53,748 nucleotides of DNA from Bacteroidota bacterium (GTDB taxonomy: Bacteria; Bacteroidota; Bacteroidia; Bacteroidales; JABHKC01): NCBI GenBank assembly GCA_018692315.1, contig JABHKC010000047.1, forward strand, positions 1-53,748. The letters run 5' to 3'. Below are positions 17,359 through 27,133 of the stretch, piece after piece; positions within the stretch are counted from its first letter, which is position 1, and each line of letters begins with the position of its first letter. Made by a program: the position numbers and the translations under genes. The notes under the pieces are model-generated. The model did no database searches. It was not told the DNA's origin and was given only the letters and a program-made list of their open reading frames with translations.

Positions 17359-18837
17359 ATGATTGTAAAATGGTTTATTAGTCATCAGATAAAAGAGTCG
17401 ATGCGTTCGTCAATTTGGCAAAAAAGTGTTGTTTTAAATATTGTGATAGGGTTTTTGCTGTTGCTTATGTTAGCCTATCTTGCTTTGTTAGGTTTATTTA
17501 TTGATGTGATTTTAATAGAAATATTTCCAGAGAAAGATCCAATCGCACTTTTTAATGGTATTTTGATTTATTATCTTGGAATAGAATTACTATTAAGATA
17601 TTTTATGCAATCTCTGCCAACATTAAACATTGAGACATATTTGCATTTGCCAATAAAAAAATCGAAGATTGTTCATTTTGTTGCATCAAAATCAATTGTT
17701 GCTATTGGTAATTATTTGGCATTGCTTGTGTTTTTTCCATTTGCATTTAAAGTTATTGCTCCGGCATATTCTTCACAAATTGCATGGATTTGGATTATTT
17801 CTATGATTTTATTGATTTTTAGTAATAATTTTCTTGCAACTTTCATTAAAAGACAGATGGCTAATAAACCTAAAATTGTTGGCTATTTTGGATTAGTTAT
17901 TCTTGTACTTTTTTTATTCGACTATTTTCAGATAATTTCTTTATCGACTTTTTCAACTGCAATTTTTGCAGAACTTTTAAAATCGCCATTATACATTATG
18001 GTTCCAGTTTTGTTGTTGATTTTAACTTATTATTTGAACTACAATTTTCTGAAATCGAGGCTTTATCCCGAAGAGGTTAGTGTAAAGAAAAAACTAAGAA
18101 CTGATTCGATTTCAGATATAAAATATTTGAAAACCATGGGGCTCACTGGGCAGTTAATTATGCTCGAACTAAGGTTACTATGGCGACACAAAAGAACAAG
18201 ATCAATAATTTATATGGCTCCCATATTTCTCGGATATGGCTTTTTCTTCTATCCAAATCCTGTTTACAGAGATATGGCAGGATTTTTAATCTTTGTCGGA
18301 ATATTTATGACAGGAGGAATGATGTTGAACTATACGAATTATTGTTTCAGCTACGAAAGCAACTATTTCGATAATATTCTTGCAAACTACAAAGACATAA
18401 ATTTATATATCAGAGTAAAATATATCATTGCAATTTCGATATCGACCATTTGCTACATTCTGACCATACCGTATGTATTTTTTGGAACAGATATATTCCT
18501 TATTAATACTATGACATATTTTTACAATATTGGATTTCTGTCGATAGTGCTGTTTTATTTTGCCACTTTCAGTAAAAAAAGGATGGACTTGTCGAAAAAT
18601 GCAGCATTCAATTATCAAGGTTTGGGGGCTTCACATTGGCTTTCTATGCTTCCTGCTTTTTTGTTGCCTGTTTTTATATACCTACCTTTTAGTTTTTTCG
18701 ATTTACAAAATACAGGTTTTATTTTCATTGGGGCACTTGGTCTGGGAGGATTGCTTTTCTACAAATCTATGCTCAATTTTATATTGAAACAGTTTTATAA
18801 AAACAAATACAAAATGGCAGAAGGATTTCGTGAATGA
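17359..18837 (+). CDS. ABC-type permease of the DUF5687 type
   Basis: 492 residues with about ten to twelve hydrophobic membrane segments (for example near 24-50, 65-85, 112-130, 140-160, 175-205, 210-230, then a second set from about 285 to the end). A cytoplasmic stretch in the middle (YPEEVSVKKKLRTDSISDIKYL) precedes MLELRLLWRHKRTRS, a motif also seen at the start of permease halves. This layout is that of the DUF5687 proteins of Bacteroidota, which pair with an ABC ATPase. The next gene encodes such an ATPase, 84 bases downstream. No periplasmic binding protein is encoded, which is more typical of exporters than importers. Substrate unknown. Confidence 0.75.
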   Translation: MIVKWFISHQIKESMRSSIWQKSVVLNIVIGFLLLLMLAYLALLGLFIDVILIEIFPEKDPIALFNGILIYYLGIELLLRYFMQSLPTLNIETYLHLPIKKSKIVHFVASKSIVAIGNYLALLVFFPFAFKVIAPAYSSQIAWIWIISMILLIFSNNFLATFIKRQMANKPKIVGYFGLVILVLFLFDYFQIISLSTFSTAIFAELLKSPLYIMVPVLLLILTYYLNYNFLKSRLYPEEVSVKKKLRTDSISDIKYLKTMGLTGQLIMLELRLLWRHKRTRSIIYMAPIFLGYGFFFYPNPVYRDMAGFLIFVGIFMTGGMMLNYTNYCFSYESNYFDNILANYKDINLYIRVKYIIAISISTICYILTIPYVFFGTDIFLINTMTYFYNIGFLSIVLFYFATFSKKRMDLSKNAAFNYQGLGASHWLSMLPAFLLPVFIYLPFSFFDLQNTGFIFIGALGLGGLLFYKSMLNFILKQFYKNKYKMAEGFRE

Positions 18838-18920
18838 ACCGATCTAATTTTTCATTTGAAAATTGATTATTTTTTATTAAAGTGAATTGAGAATCAAAAA
18901 TTTAACAAAACATTACAAAA

Positions 18921-19616
18921 ATGATAAATGTAACTAATTTAAGCAAAATTTATGGAGATACAAAAGTTCTGGACATCTCCGAATTAACAATAAATAAAAA
19001 TGAATCTTTCGGTTTAGTTGGGAATAATGGAGCAGGAAAAACAACATTCTTTAGGTTGATACTCGATTTGATAAGAGCAAATTCAGGGAAAGTTGAGTCG
19101 AACAATGTTGATGTAAAAAAAACAAATAATTGGAAATATTATACTGGTTCATATCTCGACCAGAGTTTTCTAATTGATTTTCTTACACCGGAAGAATATT
19201 TCGAATTTATAAGCAGTGTTCACGGGCTTTCTAAAGGTGATATTACTGAATTTTACAATGAATTTGATGAGTTTTTTGCTGGCGAAATTTTAGGGAAACA
19301 AAAATATATTCGCGATTTGTCGCAAGGAAACCGCCAAAAAGTAGGAATAGCTGCGGCTTTGATGCAAGATCCTGAGCTTTTGGTTCTTGATGAACCATTC
19401 AATGGGCTTGATCCTTCAACTCAAATAAGGCTAATTAATCTTTTGAACGAAAAACGAAAAACGAAAAATATGACTATGTTAATTTCTAGCCATGATTTAA
19501 ACCATGTTACTGAAGTTTGTAGTCGTATTGCAATTCTCGAAAAAGGAAAAATAGTCAACGATTTGGAAAAAAACGAAAACACTCTAATCGAACTTGAAAA
19601 ATACTTTTCTGTTTGA
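18921..19616 (+). CDS. ABC transporter ATP-binding protein
   Basis: 231 residues, a single nucleotide-binding domain. Walker A GNNGAGKTT (34-42), Q-loop Gln81, signature LSQGNRQK (133-140), Walker B LLVLDEP (153-159) and switch His191 are all present. The signature has Gln in place of the common Ser-Gly spacing LSGGQ, a frequent variant in the YxlF/CcmA-like group. It should energise the multi-spanning DUF5687-type permease encoded just upstream. It converges with the next gene, the two ending only seven bases apart. Confidence 0.92.
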   Translation: MINVTNLSKIYGDTKVLDISELTINKNESFGLVGNNGAGKTTFFRLILDLIRANSGKVESNNVDVKKTNNWKYYTGSYLDQSFLIDFLTPEEYFEFISSVHGLSKGDITEFYNEFDEFFAGEILGKQKYIRDLSQGNRQKVGIAAALMQDPELLVLDEPFNGLDPSTQIRLINLLNEKRKTKNMTMLISSHDLNHVTEVCSRIAILEKGKIVNDLEKNENTLIELEKYFSV

Positions 19617-19623
19617 TACTTTA

Positions 19624-20334
19624 CTAAAAATTCGGACTAAGCAAATATTTAGAATAAAACATATTTATTTGTTTAACTGCTTCTTCGGCAGTTTCTACGA
19701 TACTAAATAAATTCATATCAACCGGACTAATATTTTTTTCTTCGGCAAGAACACTATTTTTTATCCAGGAAACTAAACCTTCCCAATAATTTTTTCCTAC
19801 AAGTATTATTGGAAATCGGCCAATTTTTCCTGTTTGTATCAATGTGATTGCTTCAAACAATTCGTCGAAAGTTCCAAATCCGCCGGGCAAAACAATAAAT
19901 CCTTGCGAATATTTCATAAACATCACTTTTCTGACAAAAAAATGATTGAAATTTATGAGTTTATCATTGTCGATATAAGGATTGGATTCTTGCTCGAAAG
20001 GCAAATCAATATTGATTCCTACAGATTTTCCATTGTTTCTTCTTGCACCTCTGTTGGCTGCTTCCATAATTCCGGGACCTCCTCCTGTAATTACTCCATA
20101 GCCATTTTTTGTTAGATTGAATGCAATTTCTTCCGCTAATTTATAATATTTGTTTGCTTCTTTGGTTCTGGCTGAGCCAAAAATTGTTACACATGGTCCT
20201 ATTTTAGAAAGTTTCTCAAAACCCTCAACAAATTCGGACATAATTTTGAAAATTGTCCACGAATCGTTAGTTTTTATCTCGTTCCAGTTTTTCTTTTCAA
20301 AAGCTCGTTTTATCTTATCTTCATTTGGTGTCAT
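19624..20334 (-). CDS. LOG family protein (TIGR00730-type phosphoribohydrolase)
   Basis: 236 residues with the Rossmann fold of the LOG / 'lysine decarboxylase-like' family. Hallmarks: IFGSART near 51-57, TGGGPGIMEAANRGA at 83-97 and the catalytic PGGFGTFDE at 150-158. Characterised members cleave the N-glycosidic bond of nucleoside 5'-monophosphates, including cytokinin-type ones; older databases label them lysine decarboxylases, which is not supported. It is a stand-alone gene here, with no link visible to its neighbours. About 30 N-terminal residues precede the core, as in the longer group of the family. Confidence 0.88.
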   Translation of the reverse strand: MTPNEDKIKRAFEKKNWNEIKTNDSWTIFKIMSEFVEGFEKLSKIGPCVTIFGSARTKEANKYYKLAEEIAFNLTKNGYGVITGGGPGIMEAANRGARRNNGKSVGINIDLPFEQESNPYIDNDKLINFNHFFVRKVMFMKYSQGFIVLPGGFGTFDELFEAITLIQTGKIGRFPIILVGKNYWEGLVSWIKNSVLAEEKNISPVDMNLFSIVETAEEAVKQINMFYSKYLLSPNF

Positions 20335-20584
20335 TAAATCAAAATTTTATTAACAATCAAAAACAAAAGAAGGAAATATTTTTCAATAATTATGATTTCG
20401 CTACGTATATACTTTAATTTGTTGAAAATAATAAGTTTACACAGGCCAATCAAAATCAAATTGTATAAAATTTGTTAAAAGAATAGAAAAATAACAAAAT
20501 ACAAACCTTTTTTTGACAAAATTCGTATATTGCATGTTTTAAGAATGATTTTGTTTGACAAAGAATTAAGTTTTAATTAATTAT

Positions 20585-20590
20585 AGGAGG
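20585..20590 (+). promoter_or_regulatory. Consensus Shine-Dalgarno site
   Basis: AGGAGG sits seven bases before the ATG at 20598. A perfect Shine-Dalgarno is unusual in this phylum and I see none before the other genes in the window. It fixes the start of this gene. Confidence 0.75.
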
Positions 20591-20597
20591 ATTTAAA

Positions 20598-21458
20598 ATG
20601 CTAAAAAAATTACTTTCGGTCTTATTATTTATTGTTTTTGTTTTTTCAGGATATGCACAAAATCCATTAGGCAATGGAGCAGATGGAGCCTTGATTGTTA
20701 ATTCCAGTGATACATATTTTGTAGATACTGTTCTTACAAGTCTCACTGGCACAAATTATTTAGGTTCACAAAGTATTTCTGTAGTTGATGCCTCAAGTTT
20801 CACTGTTGGAGATGAAATAATTATTATTACAATGCAAGATGCTGAAACAGATTCGGCACTCAATCGTGTTGGAATTTATGAAACGAGCAGAATTGTCAGT
20901 ATTTCATCAAATCTGATTACTTTGAATACTACTCTTCAAAACTATTACAATGCTTCGGCAGATATTAAACATCAGGTAGTAAAAATACCAAATTTTACGA
21001 ATGTTACAGTTGATGGAATAATTACTTGCTCGGCTTGGGATGGTACAACAGGTGGAATATTGTTTTTCAGAGCAAGCCAATCAGTATTGCTAAATTCAAG
21101 CGGAATTATTGAAGCATCCGGAAAAGGATACCGAGGTGGGACTCAATATGGTAGCTCACATGGCGGAGGTCAGGGTGGAGAAAGTTTTGTCGGTATTGGT
21201 GGCGAAGGAGGTAATTCTCATGGTTCGGATGGAGCTGGCGGAGGTGGAGCATATTATTCTGGCTATAATGGAGGGAATGGTCTTGCCGGAGGTGGTGGCG
21301 GTGGAACTTCTACTGCTGGAATTGGCTCAAGCAATCTTGGTGGAGCCGGAGGTGGTGGTGGAGGCCATGCAGGAAGTGGCGGTGGTGCCGGATATGGGAC
21401 TTTTGGTTATGGAGGCTTTTCATACAGTAATTCAATCTGTTGCACAAAATGGAGGTGA
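20598..21458 (+). CDS. Glycine-rich T9SS surface protein, 5' part (frame break before 21458)
   Basis: 286 residues in this frame. Signal peptide MLKKLLSVLLFIVFVFSGYA-Q, a beta-rich domain (VVDASSFTVGDEIIIITMQD; VTVDGIITCSAWDG) and then a glycine-rich domain with many GGxGG steps from about residue 172. The frame runs into FSYSNSICCTKWR and stops, while the next frame takes over with VAQNGGEYLSGNG and continues the same glycine-rich domain. The gene thus looks like the first 280 residues of a protein of about 2,120 residues whose remainder is at 21409-26964. To move between the frames one extra base (or two missing) is needed between about 21406 and 21446. Confidence 0.8.
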   Translation: MLKKLLSVLLFIVFVFSGYAQNPLGNGADGALIVNSSDTYFVDTVLTSLTGTNYLGSQSISVVDASSFTVGDEIIIITMQDAETDSALNRVGIYETSRIVSISSNLITLNTTLQNYYNASADIKHQVVKIPNFTNVTVDGIITCSAWDGTTGGILFFRASQSVLLNSSGIIEASGKGYRGGTQYGSSHGGGQGGESFVGIGGEGGNSHGSDGAGGGGAYYSGYNGGNGLAGGGGGGTSTAGIGSSNLGGAGGGGGGHAGSGGGAGYGTFGYGGFSYSNSICCTKWR

Positions 21459-24400
21459 ATATTTATCTGGAAATGGTGCTAGTAATGGTACTGGCGGCGG
21501 TGGCGGGGGTGGAGGAACCTATGGTTCAGCCGAATTAAATCGTCTTTATCTTGGTTCTGGTGCAGGATGTGGAGGCCGTCATGATGGATATACTCCAGGT
21601 TTTGGTGGAAATGGTGGTGGAATCCTTATAATTTCTACGAATATTTTAACAAATGATGGCATAATTTCAAGTAATGGAAACAATGGTGGTAATTATAGTG
21701 GTTATTATACTGGTGGCGGAGGTGCCGGAGCCGGTGGCTCTATTATTTTAAATGGTCTTGAAATTGATATTACAAGTTCTGTATCAGCTACTGGTGGAAC
21801 CGGTGGAACCGGATATTATGGCAATCCGGGTGGTGCCGGAGGAAATGGAAGAATTAGAATCAATTATGATAGTCTAAGTAATTCAGGAACAATTGACCCT
21901 ATTGCTTTTGAAGCGCAATTTGAATTTGGAGTTTATCATTCAACTTTAATGAATACAAGTAATGAAACAGTACCTTACTTGGTTGAGGCTTATTATTTTG
22001 ATACAGTTGCAGTTAGCTCTGCAAGTTTGTATTATAGCATAAATTCAGGAGCTTATGTTCAGCTTGCAATGACTATTACAGGTGATACTTTGACGGCTAA
22101 TATACCAGCTCAAGTTTACGCTACTGTAATAGATTATTACATTTCTGCAACAAATGGAACTGACATATATTTTTCTCCGGAAAATGCTCCTACTGAATTT
22201 CATTCATTTTCAATTGATGTATTTGCTCCAAGGCACTTATCAATAACAGATAATCTTAATGGGAATATCGACCTTAATTGGATAGAACCTGTAGATTTAA
22301 ATAATTTCTCTGATTATTCAATTTACAGAAGTGAAATTTTTGGCTTCATTCCAGATTCAATTAGCCTTCTTGCAAATAATTTCTCAGATACTTTTTATAC
22401 AGATAATACAGTAGCTGATTTTCATAAATACCATTATAAAGTAGCAGCAAATTATTCTATGACTTCAGGAAACGAGTTTGATTATTCTGAAGATTCAGTA
22501 TATGTCAATATTGATTCTATTACCACTATAAAAGGATATGCTTTTCTTGAAGGACAGACGAACCATGCCGGAATAAAAGTTAAATTTCACCCTATAAGTC
22601 CATCAGCAGTTTTAGATAGTGTCAATACAGATGCTCTCGGATATTTCGAAATTCATATCAATCCGGGAACTTATGATATCACATACGAAAAGACTAATTA
22701 TCAAACTTATTACATAAAAGAAAACTATTCGATTATCGAAGACCTTGACCTTGAAGAAAGCACAATCCTTTATCTCGGAAATGTTGTTTCAGGTGCAGTT
22801 TCGGGAGTTTGGAATGGAATTTATTCTGTTGTTGGCGACATTTATATAAACAATGGAGATTCTTTAATTATTGAGGAAGGCTCTGAAATTCGATTCCAGA
22901 ATAATTACCAGTTTGATATAAATGGTTATCTTGCAGTTGATGGTATAAGTTCAAACAAAGTTCTCTTTACTTCTGCTCCCTACCATCAAATTCATAATTG
23001 GGGACAATGGTTAGGATTAGATTTTAATGATGTTTGCGATGATAATTCATATATGAATTTTGCAATTGTTGAATATGCAAATCACAATATATACACTTAT
23101 GCAGCAAGCCCCGATTTTAGTAATTGCGAGTTCCGACATGCAAGCGGAAATATTCTATATATTGAATATTATTCTCATCCTACTATAAGCAATTGTTTGG
23201 TTTGGGATGGCAACGATCATGGCATTTATATTTATAATTATTCAAACCCAAACCTCAACAATATTGAGATCTATGATTGCATAGACTACGGAATTTACAT
23301 TTACAATTACTCTAATCCAAATTTAGAAAATATTGATGTCCATGATAATACCTCCTATGGAATTCGAATATACAATTACTGTTATAATGCAAAGATTATC
23401 GATTCGAAAATTTACTCTAATGGAAATGATGGTTTATATATTGATTATAATTATGAATCAAGTATTGATATTTTGAATTGTGAAATATACGAAAATGGAG
23501 ATGATGGAGTGTATATTTATGATTCTGATGTAAATTTCGAATTCTGCAAAATCTACAAAAACATTGCTCAAGGATTTGAAATTAATGACTATTGTGATCC
23601 TGTAGAAATTTATGATTGTGAGATTTATGAGAATAATAGTTATGGAATTTACTCAGATTATGACAACGATGTTTATGTTTACAGAAGCTTTGTACATAAC
23701 AATAATGGAACAGGTATTTATATTGAGGATGATTATACTTATTATAAAATATATAAAAGTATTATTGCCTATAATAATGGAGATGGAATATATAAAAGAG
23801 ACCCCAATATGACTATCTATATTCATTACAATACCATCTATGGAAATACTGCTGATGGAATAGATATGAACAATAGCACTTACGAATATATTTATGATAA
23901 TATAATTGTAAATAATGGTCAATATGGCTTACGTGCAAACACTTATATTGAAACTTTTGAATACAATAATTTGTTTGGAAATGGAAGTGGTGAAATTTAT
24001 AATTTGGCAAATGTTCCAATAAATAGCTGGACTTTCGTTTCATATAATGCAAATGGAGACGATGCAGATATTTATTTGAATATTTCGGAAGAACCATATT
24101 TTGTTCTAACCGATTCTCTTGATTTTCAGTTACAAGCAATTTCTTCATGTATAAATGTTGGAGATCCAACTATGCTTGATCCTGACGGAACAGTTTCAGA
24201 TCTTGGTGCTTTATACCGAGATGCAGGAAATCCTCATGCAGTTAATGCAGTTGGATACGATGATCAGGAAGTTTCTTTAAACTGGGAAACTATTAGTCTT
24301 GATTCTGTTTTAAGCTACAATGTTTATTACAAAATTGATACTGTTCTTACTTATACATATTTTAATAATACTACCGATACATTTATTGATGTAACCGGAT

Positions 24401-26964
24401 TAACAAATAATGCCTTATATGATTTTACTGTTACAGGAGTTTTTGCAAACTATGAATCAATTTATGCACCAAAAGCTTCGGAACGCCCCGGGATTCCTGA
24501 TATTATTCTTAATCCTATTGCAATGAATGTAACCATTCCATCTGCTGTTGATACTCTTGTAGAAAATCTTCAAATAATAAATCCGGGCTCTAGAGATTTG
24601 AATATTGATTTTGATTTCTTAAATATACCAGCAGGTGCTGCTCAATTTGATGGTTCAGGAGATTATATTAACATTGGAGATCATTCCAATTATCACAACC
24701 TAAGTGCAATAACAGTTGAATGTTGGGTAAAAAAGAATAATACAGGACATACTGAAATTGTAAGTAAGAGTAATAATAAATTTTCAATTTATATTGACGA
24801 TACTCAATTTGGTTTCTATAAAAACGGATCATCGTATGGTTCGGGATATAATATGCCAAATAGCGAATGGCATCACCTTGCTGTTACATGGACAGGAAGT
24901 AACATAATATTTTATGTTAACGGTATAAAACAAAATGAACATACAGGTGTTAGTTCAAGCACAATTACATCCGGTTACAATTTGCAGTTGGGACGTAGAG
25001 GTGATTATGGCGCCTATTATTTAAATGGAAATATTATAGAGGTAAAAATTTGGAACATTGCAAGAACTCAACAGGAAATTATTTCAACAATGACATCAAG
25101 TTTAAATGGAAATGAAAGCGGATTGATTGGATATTGGCCACTTCATGAGAATTATAATGATTATTCTACTTATGGAAGAAATGGTTCTCCTTCAGGAAAT
25201 ACTTATATAAATAGTAGCTCATCTATTTTGTCTGAAAATGTTTCTTTGTTGTTTAGAATCCCTCAAAATCATTATAATATAAGTTCAGGCGATACTATTC
25301 AAGTTCCTTTTAGTTTTCCGAATTATAATACAGAAAGTATTTTTACAATTTTACCTATTTTCACAGATATTCTAACAAATAGTCAAATTGATTATGAAAT
25401 CCTAATAAATTATGGTGAAAATGTACCATCTTCTCCTGTTCATTTTATTTCGGTAGCAGCCAATGATTTTCCATATACCTTGATTATTACTGATGCTCAG
25501 CTTGATGGTTCAACTATAAGCATCGGCGATGAAATTGCAGTTTTTGACGGTAGCTTATGTGTTGGCTCAGGAATATTCGATGGAACTTTCAATTTTACAT
25601 TGACTTGTTACGAAGATACTTCCGGTGCAGGAACAGCAGGTTTTACCGATGGAAATTCAATGATCTTTAAGATTTACGATACATCGGCAGATCTTGATGC
25701 AACCGAAGTAAATGCTGCTTACGATATTGGCGATGGAACATTTGGATATGGAGAATTTTCTGCATTAAGCCTTGACGGAACTGTTTATCAAATTCAGGAA
25801 GTTCCTGTTTCCGGTGGCATGTTTAGTTTAATTTCATTTAATTTGTTACCACGATATCCTGCATCTTCAACAATATTTGGAGATTTGAGCACTCTTGGAA
25901 TAGTTTATACAGATGCAGGTGCAGCCATGATTCCATTATATGGAATAAATTCGATAGGCGATATTAATTTTAGAGATGGTTTCCATTTATTCAGTTCAGA
26001 TCCTGATACTATACATTTTGAAGGAACTTTAATAAATCCATTGGAATGGAATATTACAGTTGAAGCAAACAAATGGAATTCAATTGCATTTCTCGGACAA
26101 GGAGCATTGGATATTACTTCAGCCTTCCCATCAGAAATGGTTGATTCTATAGATATTGTTCAAACATCTACCGGACAAATGTGGTCTCCTGCTTATGGTA
26201 TAAATTCAATTGGAAATATGCTTCCGGGAGTTGGATATCAAATTGCATTAAATTCATATACAGATTATGTATTTTCATATCAAACAGGAGGAGCAATTTC
26301 TCAATCTAAAAGTCAAACCATTGAACCGGAGCATTTCAATTTTGTAAAAACAGGGCTTCCTTATTCAATAATTATTGAGAATCCTAAAATTGAGGGCGAA
26401 CAGCTACAGATTGGCGATGAAATTGCAGTATTCGATGGCAATTTGTGTGTTGGAGCTGTGGTTTACGATGGCTCTGAAAGAATTTCACTTACAGCCTGGG
26501 AAAGAGAAAATACCTTCAATCTGCCCGGTTTCACTAAAAATAATGAAATTCAAATTAGAATATATTCAGTTCAAAACAACATAGAAATAGAAGCAGAAAT
26601 AATTCCAATGAACGAGAGAGAAAATAACATAATATTTAAAGGCGAAAATTTCTCATATATTTCTGTAGATGCTAATGAACAAATTATTTTAAATTCTTCT
26701 GTCCAGGTATATCCAAATCCGTTTAAAACAATCACCCAGTTCAACTATTTTGTTTCAAGCGAATCATTCGTGAGCATAGAAATTTACGATATTGCCGGAA
26801 CAAAAGTCAAAACACTTATCAGCCAAAAACAAGAAAAGGGTCGATATTCTATAATATGGGACGGCACAAACGATTCAAACAATAAATTACCAAACGGATA
26901 TTACTTATTTGAATTTAATACTTTTGATACATCTCAGGTAAACAAGCTTTTATTAATGAAATAA
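21409..26964 (+). CDS. Glycine-rich / beta-helix / LamG T9SS surface protein, 3' part
   Basis: This frame becomes protein-like from about 21430; the ATG at 21409 is only the nearest codon, and the true start is at 20598 through a frame break. Order of domains: end of the glycine-rich domain (to about 21870), beta-sandwich segments, a carboxypeptidase-regulatory-like fold (about 22530-22730), a right-handed parallel beta-helix with repeated GIYIYNYSNPNL-type coils (about 22830-24100), a fibronectin III-like domain, a LamG domain (about 24634-25230) nested in a BACON-like fold, then 'GDEIAVFDG' modules at 25440-25790 and 26328-26690 around a further beta domain. The tail (VYPNPFKTITQFNYF ... 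GYYLFEFNTFDTSQVNKLLLMK) is a FlgD-like T9SS sorting domain. Probably a carbohydrate-binding or adhesive surface protein; no catalytic motif was recognised. Confidence 0.8.
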   Translation: MEAFHTVIQSVAQNGGEYLSGNGASNGTGGGGGGGGTYGSAELNRLYLGSGAGCGGRHDGYTPGFGGNGGGILIISTNILTNDGIISSNGNNGGNYSGYYTGGGGAGAGGSIILNGLEIDITSSVSATGGTGGTGYYGNPGGAGGNGRIRINYDSLSNSGTIDPIAFEAQFEFGVYHSTLMNTSNETVPYLVEAYYFDTVAVSSASLYYSINSGAYVQLAMTITGDTLTANIPAQVYATVIDYYISATNGTDIYFSPENAPTEFHSFSIDVFAPRHLSITDNLNGNIDLNWIEPVDLNNFSDYSIYRSEIFGFIPDSISLLANNFSDTFYTDNTVADFHKYHYKVAANYSMTSGNEFDYSEDSVYVNIDSITTIKGYAFLEGQTNHAGIKVKFHPISPSAVLDSVNTDALGYFEIHINPGTYDITYEKTNYQTYYIKENYSIIEDLDLEESTILYLGNVVSGAVSGVWNGIYSVVGDIYINNGDSLIIEEGSEIRFQNNYQFDINGYLAVDGISSNKVLFTSAPYHQIHNWGQWLGLDFNDVCDDNSYMNFAIVEYANHNIYTYAASPDFSNCEFRHASGNILYIEYYSHPTISNCLVWDGNDHGIYIYNYSNPNLNNIEIYDCIDYGIYIYNYSNPNLENIDVHDNTSYGIRIYNYCYNAKIIDSKIYSNGNDGLYIDYNYESSIDILNCEIYENGDDGVYIYDSDVNFEFCKIYKNIAQGFEINDYCDPVEIYDCEIYENNSYGIYSDYDNDVYVYRSFVHNNNGTGIYIEDDYTYYKIYKSIIAYNNGDGIYKRDPNMTIYIHYNTIYGNTADGIDMNNSTYEYIYDNIIVNNGQYGLRANTYIETFEYNNLFGNGSGEIYNLANVPINSWTFVSYNANGDDADIYLNISEEPYFVLTDSLDFQLQAISSCINVGDPTMLDPDGTVSDLGALYRDAGNPHAVNAVGYDDQEVSLNWETISLDSVLSYNVYYKIDTVLTYTYFNNTTDTFIDVTGLTNNALYDFTVTGVFANYESIYAPKASERPGIPDIILNPIAMNVTIPSAVDTLVENLQIINPGSRDLNIDFDFLNIPAGAAQFDGSGDYINIGDHSNYHNLSAITVECWVKKNNTGHTEIVSKSNNKFSIYIDDTQFGFYKNGSSYGSGYNMPNSEWHHLAVTWTGSNIIFYVNGIKQNEHTGVSSSTITSGYNLQLGRRGDYGAYYLNGNIIEVKIWNIARTQQEIISTMTSSLNGNESGLIGYWPLHENYNDYSTYGRNGSPSGNTYINSSSSILSENVSLLFRIPQNHYNISSGDTIQVPFSFPNYNTESIFTILPIFTDILTNSQIDYEILINYGENVPSSPVHFISVAANDFPYTLIITDAQLDGSTISIGDEIAVFDGSLCVGSGIFDGTFNFTLTCYEDTSGAGTAGFTDGNSMIFKIYDTSADLDATEVNAAYDIGDGTFGYGEFSALSLDGTVYQIQEVPVSGGMFSLISFNLLPRYPASSTIFGDLSTLGIVYTDAGAAMIPLYGINSIGDINFRDGFHLFSSDPDTIHFEGTLINPLEWNITVEANKWNSIAFLGQGALDITSAFPSEMVDSIDIVQTSTGQMWSPAYGINSIGNMLPGVGYQIALNSYTDYVFSYQTGGAISQSKSQTIEPEHFNFVKTGLPYSIIIENPKIEGEQLQIGDEIAVFDGNLCVGAVVYDGSERISLTAWERENTFNLPGFTKNNEIQIRIYSVQNNIEIEAEIIPMNERENNIIFKGENFSYISVDANEQIILNSSVQVYPNPFKTITQFNYFVSSESFVSIEIYDIAGTKVKTLISQKQEKGRYSIIWDGTNDSNNKLPNGYYLFEFNTFDTSQVNKLLLMK

Positions 26965-26970
26965 TGATTT

Positions 26971-27008
26971 ATTTAGCAGTCAGGCTATTAAATGCCTGAC
27001 TGTTAAAT
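26971..27008. terminator. Strong stem-loop after the beta-helix gene
   Basis: ATTTAGCAGTCAGGC (26971-26985) pairs with GCCTGACTGTTAAAT (26994-27008) around an eight-base loop, 15 pairs with one G-T. It lies six bases after the stop at 26964. It is followed by an AT-rich stretch but not a clean T-run, so it is either a terminator or an mRNA 3' end-stabilising hairpin. Confidence 0.65.
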
Positions 27009-27133
27009 TATTAATTAATGAAATGCCATTGTGATTTATGTTTGATATTTCATTGTGATTTCCATAAAACGAAAAACTTAATCATCAAGTTTGTAATAAT
27101 AGGTTTAGAAATAGAAAATTTGTTAATGTTAGA

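Noticed and set aside
20335..20597. Bacteroidota promoter before the first giant
   Set aside because: Only partial matches to TAnnTTTG (for example TATATTGC at 20526-20533) without a TTG at suitable distance; not strong enough to list.
21109..21408. The upstream part of the long frame beginning at 21109 as coding
   Set aside because: It is the shadow frame of the glycine-rich domain (GGN read as E/V/L-rich nonsense); real coding in that frame begins near 21430.
27009..27133. Promoter before the small 'VFDD' gene
   Set aside because: TATGTTTG fits the -7 element but no TTG lies 17-21 bases upstream.
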